From Acidimicrobiales bacterium (lineage in GTDB: Bacteria; Actinomycetota; Acidimicrobiia; Acidimicrobiales; Poriferisodalaceae): a stretch of DNA of 8,226 nucleotides. Shown one piece after another: positions 1 through 6,091 of this stretch. Below the pieces are notes generated by a model. It saw nothing but the letters and a program-made list of their open reading frames with translations, was not told where the DNA came from and did not search any database. Positions within the stretch are counted from its first letter, which is position 1. Every line of letters starts with the position of its first letter. The position numbers and the translations under genes were made by a program. The stretch is taken from positions 1-8,226 of the forward strand of contig JASMKJ010000049.1 in NCBI GenBank assembly GCA_030749275.1, in the 5' to 3' direction.

Positions 1-2
1 TC

Positions 3-485
3 GAATTGCAAGTGGGGGTCGTCGACACCAATGTGGGTCGACTCTTGGCACGGTGGTGCGGCGCTCCATTACAACCCAAGGCGGCTCAGGAACTTGCTGA
101 CCAGCTTGTGCCCTCAGGCGATCCGTGGCTGTGGAACCAGGCGCTCTTTGACCTTGCAGCTTCGACCTGCACCAAACGAGATCCCCGATGCATGCACTGC
201 CCTGCCGAGCCTTGGTGTTCGTGGCGGGGGGCAGGACCAGATCCAGCTGACGGGAGTGCGGGTGTCGGCAAGAAACAAAGCCGATTCCACGGAAGTGATC
301 GTCAGGCTCGCGGCAAATTGATGAAAGAGTTATCTGCAGGGTCCGTACCAGTAGCCGAGGCATCCGCGGTCATGGGCCTTTCTGATGACCCCAACAGATC
401 CGACCGACTCGTCGATGATCTTCTAAGTGAGGGTTTGCTCACCATCAAAGATGAGGTCCTATTACTTGGTGATTTGCTCCAGTAG
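3..485 (+). CDS. mutY: A/G-specific adenine glycosylase MutY, 5'-truncated by window edge
   Basis: This is the C-terminal part of a MutY-type DNA glycosylase, which removes adenine mispaired with 8-oxoguanine in base excision repair. The frame is open to the left edge, so the real start lies outside the window. The first visible residues contain VVDTNVGR, matching the conserved VLDTNVxR stretch of the family. The diagnostic [4Fe-4S] ligands are present as C-x6-C-x2-C-x5-C (CTKRDPRCMHCPAEPWC, codons at 168-218). After the cluster there is a KKQSRFxGSDRQARGKLM segment and a short winged-helix-like tail ending in DEVLLLGDLLQ. There is no long NUDIX-like 8-oxoG recognition domain as in E. coli MutY, which fits the shorter actinobacterial forms. 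The 3' end overlaps the convergent selenoprotein gene by 24 nt, leaving no room for a separate terminator. The family call is firm; the missing catalytic N-terminus cannot be judged. Confidence 0.93.
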   Translation, partial: ELQVGVVDTNVGRLLARWCGAPLQPKAAQELADQLVPSGDPWLWNQALFDLAASTCTKRDPRCMHCPAEPWCSWRGAGPDPADGSAGVGKKQSRFHGSDRQARGKLMKELSAGSVPVAEASAVMGLSDDPNRSDRLVDDLLSEGLLTIKDEVLLLGDLLQ

Positions 486-974
486 CTCATCAATGGCTTT
501 GTCTGCGATCGTAATCATCTCATCGTCGGTACGATCCTGTATCGGATGCTCGACCCATACGGCGGCAGGGTCGAACCCGAGCGCTTTGCCTTGCACCTCG
601 GCTCCGTCAATGAACTGAGTCGTAGCGACAAATACCCCTGGAAGACCTCGTCGTTCAAGGTCTGCGATGTCATGCACACTGCATGACGTGCAACTGCCTC
701 AATCGGCGAGGGCTTCGATGATGACATCGCATTTCGTAGCTATTTCATGACGCAAATCAACTGGCGCTGGTTTCGTGAAAGTTGGTTTACGGAATCGTTC
801 AACACGTAACCCTCGTTCAACTAATCGTTCTTCGATCCGGTCCAGAAATCGATCGCCTCTAGGTTTACTGATATCGAGCAAGCCGACTGTAAGCCCCTCT
901 AGGCTTTCCGGCCGGGCTACCCGTGGAATATCGGTCGGCGTGGCTTCGTTAGTTGGATCTAAGACCTTGGTCAT
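462..974 (-). CDS. UGSC-family selenoprotein with in-frame UGA (selenocysteine)
   Basis: Read through the in-frame TGA at 699-701, this gene gives one 170-residue protein. Conventional calling yields two fragments: 699-974, and 462-677 from a false GTG. Residues 84-101 read across the stop as VIIEALAD-U-GSCTSCSVH, with selenocysteine at residue 92. U92-x-x-C95 forms a UxxC redox motif and C95-x-x-C98 a second CxxC. The N-terminal LTVGLLDISKPRGDRFLDRI and the later HDIADLERRGLPGVFVATTQF look like an alternating alpha/beta fold. The motif identifies the UGSC family, known from marine metagenomic selenoprotein surveys, in which Sec or Cys occupies the first position. Its biochemical role is not established. 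ATG 972-974 is preceded by GAGGGAG. The gene starts 13 nt after the thioredoxin-fusion gene, so the two are probably co-transcribed. Supporting readthrough are protein continuity on both sides of the TGA, family conservation of the motif, and a SECIS-like hairpin just downstream. No sel genes are visible in the window. Confidence 0.92.
662..693 (-). promoter_or_regulatory. Bacterial SECIS-like hairpin for selenocysteine insertion
   Basis: On the minus-strand mRNA, GUCAUGC (687-681), loop AGUGU (680-676) and GCAUGAC (675-669) form a perfect 7-bp stem with a 5-nt loop. Below it, after a 2x3 internal loop, UUGC (693-690) can pair with GCAG (665-662), including one U-G wobble. The apical loop begins 18 nt after the UGA and has a G at its second position. 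This fits the known bacterial SECIS pattern of a coding-region stem-loop about 16-37 nt downstream of the UGA with a G among the first loop bases, recognised by SelB. The pairing is read directly from the sequence; SelB recognition is inferred. Confidence 0.8.
699..701 (-). other. Selenocysteine codon (UGA recoded)
   Basis: The in-frame TGA is flanked by GAT upstream and GGC AGT TGC downstream, giving D-U-G-S-C. Coding continues in the same frame for 78 codons to a TAA at 462-464, with family-like sequence throughout. A sequencing error would have to fall by chance on exactly the residue where this family carries Sec or Cys, which is very unlikely. Confidence 0.9.
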
Positions 975-979
975 AGGTT

Positions 980-986
980 CTCCCTC
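980..986 (-). promoter_or_regulatory. Ribosome binding site of the selenoprotein gene
   Basis: GAGGGAG on the minus strand lies 5 nt before ATG 972-974. It directly follows the tandem TGA TGA stop of the upstream thioredoxin-fusion gene. This fixes the selenoprotein start and suggests translational coupling. The two nearby ATGs within ATGATG are out of frame. Confidence 0.7.
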
Positions 987-987
987 A

Positions 988-2436
988 TCATGGGGTGATT
1001 TCGACGCAAACCGGATTTGAACCCATATCGCCGTTCACCCACCCTCCAATGATCGCCGAAAACAACCCAGCCGCGCCACCACAGTGGACTATATGGAGGC
1101 CGTTTGGCCGAAATTTCGGCAAATCTAGGTCTTTCATGGCCTCAGGAATACCTTCCGGTATGTCCCCAGCTCCGCGGATTAACTCGCTTCCCGGCCTAAC
1201 AGTTAGTTCTGTTATTCGTTCGGTCAATTGTTCTCGCGACCATCCGGCTTCGCTGAAAACCCGAGAGTGGTCGGGTGCTACAGCAAGAATGGCGTCAAAA
1301 CCCAAAACGAGCTTCGGGTGCTGAATTGAAATCAAGTTTGCGGCATAAGTTCGAGCTAATGACTCAGGGTCTCTGGATAATTGATCAACCAGATTTCTTG
1401 GTGCTTCTCCGGGAAACGCCAGAACCGTGTTGGTACCAGGCTCAAACCCATACATGGTTGACACCGGGGGCCACGGCGAATCAGCTTCGCGTTCGGCAAA
1501 ACAAAAACCAACTTTGGCGGGAGAGCCAAAAGCTGCTCGGTCGACTTCGCCCGGCCTTCCGCCTCCGACGTTGCGGATAACAAGTTGAACAGCCCGACCA
1601 ATAGTGCTGTTCGCACGGTTTCCTTGACCAAGAGCGTTATTTCCGGAGTTCATACCAATTTCGTCTGCAATCGGGCCATTAACGACAAGAACCGGCGCAT
1701 GCGGCATTGTCGTAGCCAGCAAGCCATGCATATTGAAGGTTTCTGTGCAGACGGCTTCCACTGCCGCTAGGACCACCGGAAGGTATTCGGGTCGACAACC
1801 GGCCATCACCGCGTTAATTGCCACCTTCTCTACCGTGCATGGCGCTAAGTCAGGAGGAACAGTCGCGATGACCTCATCAGGTGAACGGCTGGTACCCCTC
1901 AACATGGCAAGGACCCGTGCCTCGCTCGGAGGTACAACCGGCAGCCCATCTGTCCAGCCGCGGTCATATAGGGCCTCATGGGTGTCTTCAAGAGCGGCAA
2001 ACTCAACTCGTCGCGCCGAAAAGTTCAAGTCACCGAACCGGAGCTCCAAATCCGCGGCAAGAGATGGGTCAACGGAAAGCGAACCGCAGCCAGGTCGTTG
2101 TTCGGGTAGTTCCGTTCCAAGACCGGAGACACCTGAAACGGACTCCCAATGAGAGCGAGACCATCCCACTGTTCGAGCCATTTCTTTTCCGTTCTCTACC
2201 GCCAGAAGGGTGGGGACAGTGTCAATCGTGTGATGCCATGAGACAGACAAATCTTCGTCAAAGTGTTTATTCTCGACCCCCGCCGGAAAATCAGGATCGT
2301 CTTGACTGAATACAGTCAACCCAATCTGGTTGGCCAGTTGTTCTAGAACGGGTACGACCAACTCACATGTCGGGCAATCTCGCTTGACCACGGCGACGAG
2401 GCCTTCGGGGAGAGCTACTGACTGGCGGAGACTCAT
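988..2436 (-). CDS. Thioredoxin-like domain fused to uncharacterised UGSC-partner domain
   Basis: This is a 482-residue protein. Residues 1-105 resemble a thioredoxin fold: a beta strand GLVAVVKRDCPTC with the redox CPTC at C21/C24, and a cis-proline-like TVPT at P75 followed by LLAVENGKEMARTVGW. A linker with a GCGS (C117) follows. From about residue 155 comes a large domain opening with YDRGWTDGLPVVPP. It contains VEKVAINAVMAGCRPEYLPVV, FNMHGLLATTMPHAPVLVVNGP, NRANSTIGRAVQLVIRNVGGGRPGE and a C-terminal IGGWVNGDMGSNPVCVEI. I recognise this domain as a widespread conserved protein of unknown function that also occurs without the fused thioredoxin part. No signal peptide or membrane segment is seen, so it is probably cytoplasmic. 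ATG 2434-2436 is the start; its Shine-Dalgarno sequence is weak. It is the first gene of a two-gene unit with the selenoprotein and probably exchanges electrons with it (inference). It ends in tandem TGA TGA, so that stop is not a Sec candidate. Confidence 0.85.
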   Translation of the reverse strand: MSLRQSVALPEGLVAVVKRDCPTCELVVPVLEQLANQIGLTVFSQDDPDFPAGVENKHFDEDLSVSWHHTIDTVPTLLAVENGKEMARTVGWSRSHWESVSGVSGLGTELPEQRPGCGSLSVDPSLAADLELRFGDLNFSARRVEFAALEDTHEALYDRGWTDGLPVVPPSEARVLAMLRGTSRSPDEVIATVPPDLAPCTVEKVAINAVMAGCRPEYLPVVLAAVEAVCTETFNMHGLLATTMPHAPVLVVNGPIADEIGMNSGNNALGQGNRANSTIGRAVQLVIRNVGGGRPGEVDRAAFGSPAKVGFCFAEREADSPWPPVSTMYGFEPGTNTVLAFPGEAPRNLVDQLSRDPESLARTYAANLISIQHPKLVLGFDAILAVAPDHSRVFSEAGWSREQLTERITELTVRPGSELIRGAGDIPEGIPEAMKDLDLPKFRPNGLHIVHCGGAAGLFSAIIGGWVNGDMGSNPVCVEITP

Positions 2437-2516
2437 AGCACCGAAGATAATCGCTGCGAACTGATGGTTCTAAACAGTTCTTCGGCTTCGGGCGCTACCA
2501 TGCGCGAAAGGCTGAC

Positions 2517-2523
2517 GAAGGAG
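2517..2523 (+). promoter_or_regulatory. Ribosome binding site deciding a GTG start
   Basis: GAAGGAG lies 5 nt upstream of GTG 2529-2531, a near-ideal Shine-Dalgarno site. The only nearby upstream ATG (2500-2502) is out of frame. This supports the GTG as the true start of the flavin reductase-like gene. The surrounding 92-nt divergent intergenic region (2437-2528) must carry promoters for both directions, but I see no convincing -35/-10 pair in it. Confidence 0.7.
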
Positions 2524-2528
2524 TCGTT

Positions 2529-3005
2529 GTGGCTGATATTGATTCTGGGTTGTTCCGAAATGTGTTGGGACACTTTCCGACGGGTGTTACGGCGGTAACG
2601 GCTGTCAACAACGGCAAGCCGGTCGGGATGGCCATTGGCTCGTTTACGTCCGTGTCCCTTGAGCCGCCATTGGTTGCTTTCCTGCCCGGCAAGGAATCCG
2701 GTTCCTGGAAGGAAATCCACGAATCTGGGTCATTTTGCGTCAATGTCATGGCTCAAGACCAAATGGACGTTTGTGGCGTAATGGCGAGTCGGGTGGAAGA
2801 CAAATTTGCTGACGTGGACTGGTCAGCAGCCCCGTCGGGCTCACCGATCATCGCTGGTTCGATTGCCTACATTGATTGCGAAATAGAGGCAGTACACGAC
2901 GGTGGAGACCACGACATCGTGGTCGGGCGCGTCCTTGAACTCGAAGTTATGGAAAGTAAGCCGCCTCTAGTGTTCTTTCAAGGCAACTACGGGACCTTTA
3001 GCTGA
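2529..3005 (+). CDS. Flavin reductase-like, FMN-binding domain protein
   Basis: This 158-residue protein belongs to the flavin reductase-like (split-barrel, HpaC/DIM6-NTAB type) family. Members reduce FMN/FAD with NAD(P)H for partner monooxygenases or bind flavin as oxidoreductases. Typical family segments appear in order: FRNVLGHFPTGVTAVTA (9-25), GMAIGSFTSVSLEPPLVAF (33-51), W60, FCVNVMAQDQ (69-78) and GDHDIVVGRVLELEV (126-140). The protein ends at LVFFQGNYGTFS, in the usual place, so its length is complete. GTG start with strong ribosome binding site GAAGGAG. It is divergent from the thioredoxin-fusion/selenoprotein pair and 9 nt upstream of a MauE-like gene, so those two likely share a transcript. 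No monooxygenase partner is visible, so the substrate remains unknown. Confidence 0.88.
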   Translation: MADIDSGLFRNVLGHFPTGVTAVTAVNNGKPVGMAIGSFTSVSLEPPLVAFLPGKESGSWKEIHESGSFCVNVMAQDQMDVCGVMASRVEDKFADVDWSAAPSGSPIIAGSIAYIDCEIEAVHDGGDHDIVVGRVLELEVMESKPPLVFFQGNYGTFS

Positions 3006-3014
3006 TCGAGAACT

Positions 3015-3389
3015 ATGGACCTAGCGGCTCGAATTGTTCTAGGCATTGTGTTCCTTTTCTCGGGCGCTCTCAAACTCCGCGACCCCTCGTGGCATGCGAC
3101 GGCACGCGAATTTGGTTCACCCAAACCAATAGCCGTTGTCATCGCACCCCTGGAGGTCGTCCTAGGGGCGATGTTGGTGGTAGGAGTTGCCTCGCCTTGG
3201 ACTTCGATCGGGGCAGAAATCGTTCTCGCTGTGTTTACCGTAGCCATGTTGCGTGTAATGCGGCGACCTGTAGCCCAACGACCCGTTTGCGCCTGTTTTG
3301 GCGGTTGGACAGCTCGACCTGTCGGTACTAGCTCCGTGTTACGGAACCTCGTGCTTCTCGTCATCGCTGCGATCTCCAGCGGAGCCTGA
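3015..3389 (+). CDS. MauE/DoxX-like integral membrane protein
   Basis: A 124-residue hydrophobic protein with about four membrane segments: roughly residues 4-20, 37-58, 65-82 and 106-123. The first segment has RIVLGIVFLFSGALKL, typical of the DoxX/MauE superfamily. Between segments 3 and 4 lies VCACFGG (C92, C94), matching the CxCFG motif of MauE-type proteins. MauE is linked to maturation of the disulfide-rich methylamine dehydrogenase small subunit, but most homologues outside mau clusters have no assigned role. No mau genes are present here. It lies 9 nt after the flavin reductase-like gene and is probably co-transcribed with it. Its last 51 nt overlap the convergent peptidase gene. A thiol-redox function at the membrane is an inference from the CxC motif. 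Confidence 0.8.
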   Translation: MDLAARIVLGIVFLFSGALKLRDPSWHATAREFGSPKPIAVVIAPLEVVLGAMLVVGVASPWTSIGAEIVLAVFTVAMLRVMRRPVAQRPVCACFGGWTARPVGTSSVLRNLVLLVIAAISSGA

Positions 3390-5441
3390 AGGCGTCGCTA
3401 AGCCCAGCATTTCCAAGATAACGGATTGCACAAAGGCCTCTTCGTGCCAGGCGTCGTAGCGGCCTGAAGGGCCACCGTGCCCTGAGTCGATTTCGGTGCG
3501 AAGCAACATCATTCGGGTACTCGTTGTTAATACACGGAGTTTCGCAATCCACTTAGCGGGTTCCCAATATTGGACCCTTGGATCGTTTAATCCGGCCGTT
3601 ACCAGGAGCGCAGGATGGTTAGCCGCGACGATGTTCTCATACGGCCCATACGCTGACATCACCTCGAAGACGAACCGATCATGCGGGTCACCCCACTCGT
3701 CGTATTCGGTGATCGTAAGCGGAATAGTTGGATCGAGCATGGTGTTGACATTGTCAACGAAGGGAACCTCAGCAATTACTCCGCAGAAGGCCTCAGGTCG
3801 CTGGTTAACCATCACTCCCATTAGAAGACCACCAGCGCTGCCCCCTCGGGCCACTATGTGGTGCTGATCAGACCACCCCTCCTTAACGAGGTGATCTCGA
3901 CAACTGCCGAAATCAGAAAACGTATTCTGCTTATTTTCTAACCGGCCTTGTTCGTACCATTCCCGCCCCAGTTCTCCGCCGCCGCGAACGTGAGCAATTG
4001 CGAAAACGACCCCTCGATCCAGTAACGAAAGTCGAGCGGACGAAAAGGCAACGGGAATGCCTAGTTCGTAGGCGCCGTAGCCATAAATAACGGTAGGAGC
4101 CGGCCACGTTACGGCGTCAGGTCGCCAAACGATGCTGATAGGCACCTCGGTTCCATCGACAGATGTTGACCACGACCGACCGCTGCGATACGCCGAAAGA
4201 TCGGTTCCTCCTAGGACTGGTTGCTGTTTCAGAAGTACCTGTTCGCGAGTATCAATATCGATTTCGTACGTAGAAGCCGGGGTGACCATCGACGTGTACA
4301 CGTATCGGAATAGCCGCGACGAGTACTCGGCGTTCGTTCCTGGCGCAGCTTCGAACACCGGCTCAGCCATCTGTATCTCGAACTCATTGTCTTGCGCGTG
4401 ATCGAAAACACGCAAAACTGGAATGCCGTCTCGTCGTTCGGTGATAACCATAAAACTCTCAAAAGCGTCTACGTCTTCGATCCTGACCCCTTCGCGGTGA
4501 GGCAGCACCTCCTGCCAATTGTCTGCGCCAAGCTCGTCGACCGAAGTTTCCATTAATCGAAAATCGTGAGCGTCGTGGTTAGTGAGGATCAATAACCGAT
4601 CGCCCTGATGAGATATCCGATACTCGTGTCCTTCTCGCCGAGGTTCGACGATTGAAAGCTCGCCATCGGGCGAGTCGGCATCTAACAACCAGTATTCAGA
4701 AGAGACCTTTGACTCACTTCCGATGACGACGTAACGCTCACTACGGGTGCCGCCAATACCCACCCAGAATTTCTCGTCGGACTCATGAAATATCGTCGCA
4801 TCACGTTCCCGAGGAGTACCCACGCGATGACGTATCACTCTGTCGGGTCGTCGTGCATCATCGGTGAGGACCATAAAAAGAGTCTGCGAATCGTTCGCCC
4901 AAACAAGACCGTATGAAAGATCTCCAATGCCGCTGTCGAGAATTACACGGCTCTCAAGGTCCAAAACGGTCAGCTCGTACTCTTCGTTGCCATCGGTGTC
5001 GACGGTGTAGGCAAGAAGACGGTGATCTGGGCTTACCGAAAGGTCGCCGAGAGCGAAATAATCCTCTCCAGAAGCAAGCTCATTTTCGTCTAGCAGGACC
5101 TCCTCGGTGGCGGGAGCCCCTCGTCGTTGACGTACATGCAGTGGGTATTGGAGTCCTTCGCCCGTCCGAACTCGGTACTCCCAAGGCCCCTTAGGAACAG
5201 GTAATGACTGATCTTCCTCTTTGATTCTTGATTTGATCTCGTTAAAGAGATCTGTGCGAAGTCCCTCCAAATGTGCTGTGGACCGATCCGTCCACTCGTT
5301 TTCTGCCCGCAAATACTCCAATACTGAAGGATCTTCACGATGACGAAGCCAAAACCACGGGTCCTCTGTGGACTCATCATGCACCACACGCACGTGCTTC
5401 CTTTGAGCCGCTAGGGGCGGTTTGTTTTCCCTGGAGTTCAC
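3339..5441 (-). CDS. ptrB: Oligopeptidase B-like prolyl oligopeptidase family serine peptidase (S9A)
   Basis: This 700-residue protein has the full length expected for oligopeptidase B. Such cytoplasmic serine peptidases cleave short peptides, typically after basic residues. The N-terminus carries DPWFWLRHREDPSVLEYLRAEN (27-48). A seven-bladed beta-propeller spans about residues 75-415, and an alpha/beta-hydrolase domain follows. The catalytic triad is clear: S535 in GGSAGG, D620 in GLNDPRVQYWEPAKW, and H655 in DSGHGGPSGR. The spacings of 85 and 35 residues match E. coli OpdB as I recall it. HVRGGGELGREWYEQGR (484-500) is also diagnostic. Acidic E579/D581 occupy the site linked to P1 basic specificity, whereas the aspartates linked to P2 appear replaced (P463, A465). 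The start is GTG 5439-5441 without a clear Shine-Dalgarno site. The stop lies inside the convergent MauE-like gene. No signal peptide is seen. Confidence 0.92.
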   Translation of the reverse strand: MNSRENKPPLAAQRKHVRVVHDESTEDPWFWLRHREDPSVLEYLRAENEWTDRSTAHLEGLRTDLFNEIKSRIKEEDQSLPVPKGPWEYRVRTGEGLQYPLHVRQRRGAPATEEVLLDENELASGEDYFALGDLSVSPDHRLLAYTVDTDGNEEYELTVLDLESRVILDSGIGDLSYGLVWANDSQTLFMVLTDDARRPDRVIRHRVGTPRERDATIFHESDEKFWVGIGGTRSERYVVIGSESKVSSEYWLLDADSPDGELSIVEPRREGHEYRISHQGDRLLILTNHDAHDFRLMETSVDELGADNWQEVLPHREGVRIEDVDAFESFMVITERRDGIPVLRVFDHAQDNEFEIQMAEPVFEAAPGTNAEYSSRLFRYVYTSMVTPASTYEIDIDTREQVLLKQQPVLGGTDLSAYRSGRSWSTSVDGTEVPISIVWRPDAVTWPAPTVIYGYGAYELGIPVAFSSARLSLLDRGVVFAIAHVRGGGELGREWYEQGRLENKQNTFSDFGSCRDHLVKEGWSDQHHIVARGGSAGGLLMGVMVNQRPEAFCGVIAEVPFVDNVNTMLDPTIPLTITEYDEWGDPHDRFVFEVMSAYGPYENIVAANHPALLVTAGLNDPRVQYWEPAKWIAKLRVLTTSTRMMLLRTEIDSGHGGPSGRYDAWHEEAFVQSVILEMLGLATPSGSAGDRSDDEKHEVP

Positions 5442-5474
5442 TGGATGGACGCTAGCGCCCTGCGCAACGCAACC

Positions 5475-5503
5475 TTGAGTTGAATGGGTTGGGGCGCGAT
5501 AGT
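5475..5503 (+). promoter_or_regulatory. Candidate sigma-70-type promoter for the carbonic anhydrase-led gene run
   Basis: TTGAGT (5475-5480) and GATAGT (5498-5503) are separated by exactly 17 nt, each matching 4 of 6 consensus positions. Transcription would start near 5510, about 30 nt before ATG 5542. It sits in the 100-nt divergent gap between the peptidase and carbonic anhydrase-like genes. Chance similarity is possible. Confidence 0.35.
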
Positions 5504-5541
5504 TTGCTCATTGCTGACCGAGTACGAGACTGAGGTTCAAG

Positions 5542-6060
5542 ATGCCGATATATGCACTAGGTGAATATCAACCGCAAATTCACCCTGACGCTTGGATAAT
5601 GCCTGAAGCGGTCGTAATCGGTCGCGTAACGGTCGGGGCTAAGGCCACTTTTTGGTCTGGGGCTGTCCTTCGAGCCGACGACAACGACATTGTGATCGGT
5701 GAAGAGACTTCGGTACAAGACAACGCGGTGCTTCACGTAACCGAGGAATTTCCAACTGTGGTCGGGCGGAGGTGCACCATAGGCCACCTGGCGCACCTCG
5801 AGGGATGCACTATAGAAGATGAAGCTTTGGTAGGAACGGGATCAATAGTGCTTCACGAAGCAGTTGTTGGTGCACGAGCCTTGGTTGGCGCCGGCGCCGT
5901 TGTTCCCGGACAGATGCGCGTTCCGCCGGGTTCCATGGCGCTGGGAACTCCTGCAAAAATACGAGAAGGTGTCGACACAGATCCACTCATTCTGCCCGGG
6001 GTGGAAACATATATCCGGCGTGGACAAACCTTTAGGGAACAGTTGCGACGTATCGACTGA
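5542..6060 (+). CDS. Gamma-carbonic anhydrase family protein (left-handed beta-helix)
   Basis: This 172-residue protein belongs to the gamma-carbonic anhydrase/YrdA/PaaY family of trimeric left-handed beta-helix proteins built from hexapeptide repeats. Repeats run from about residue 20 (PEAVVIGRVTVGAKATFWSG) to about 125, followed by LGTPAKI (134-140) and a C-terminal helix. Family residues corresponding to the active-site Arg, Asp and Gln are visible: R44 and D46 in LRADD, and Q59 in SVQDN. Zinc-ligand positions are H65 (AVLHV) and H82 (GHLAHLEGC). The expected third histidine, five residues after H82, is E87; an extra histidine is at H85. Carbonic anhydrase activity is therefore uncertain, and acyl-CoA-related or other roles are known for some family members. 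ATG start with GAGG at 5532-5535. It heads a rightward run, 31 nt before the LLM oxidoreductase gene. Confidence 0.9.
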   Translation: MPIYALGEYQPQIHPDAWIMPEAVVIGRVTVGAKATFWSGAVLRADDNDIVIGEETSVQDNAVLHVTEEFPTVVGRRCTIGHLAHLEGCTIEDEALVGTGSIVLHEAVVGARALVGAGAVVPGQMRVPPGSMALGTPAKIREGVDTDPLILPGVETYIRRGQTFREQLRRID

Positions 6061-6091
6061 GAAGTTTCCTGAGATGACATAGGGTCAACGC

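Noticed and set aside
462..677. Separate 71-residue gene starting at GTG 675-677
   Set aside because: It is the in-frame continuation of the selenoprotein. The GTG lies in the SECIS-like hairpin, has no Shine-Dalgarno site, and encodes the valine of the family sequence CSVHD.
985..990. TGA at the end of the thioredoxin-fusion gene as a second selenocysteine codon
   Set aside because: It is followed immediately by a second in-frame TGA and by the next gene's ribosome binding site, so it is a normal stop.
1881..2309. Long plus-strand open frames within 988-2436, including 1733-2152 and 1881-2309
   Set aside because: Their translations are low-complexity Ser/Arg/Pro-rich shadows opposite a clearly conserved minus-strand protein.
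2437..2528. Divergent promoters in the 92-nt intergenic region
   Set aside because: A promoter pair must exist nearby, but possible boxes such as TTTAGA with TTATCT on the minus strand are too weak to annotate.
5442..5474. Short GCGC-rich inverted repeat (gcgccctgcgc) as a terminator or operator
   Set aside because: The stem is only 4 bp, has no T-tract and lies between divergent genes, so chance is the better explanation.
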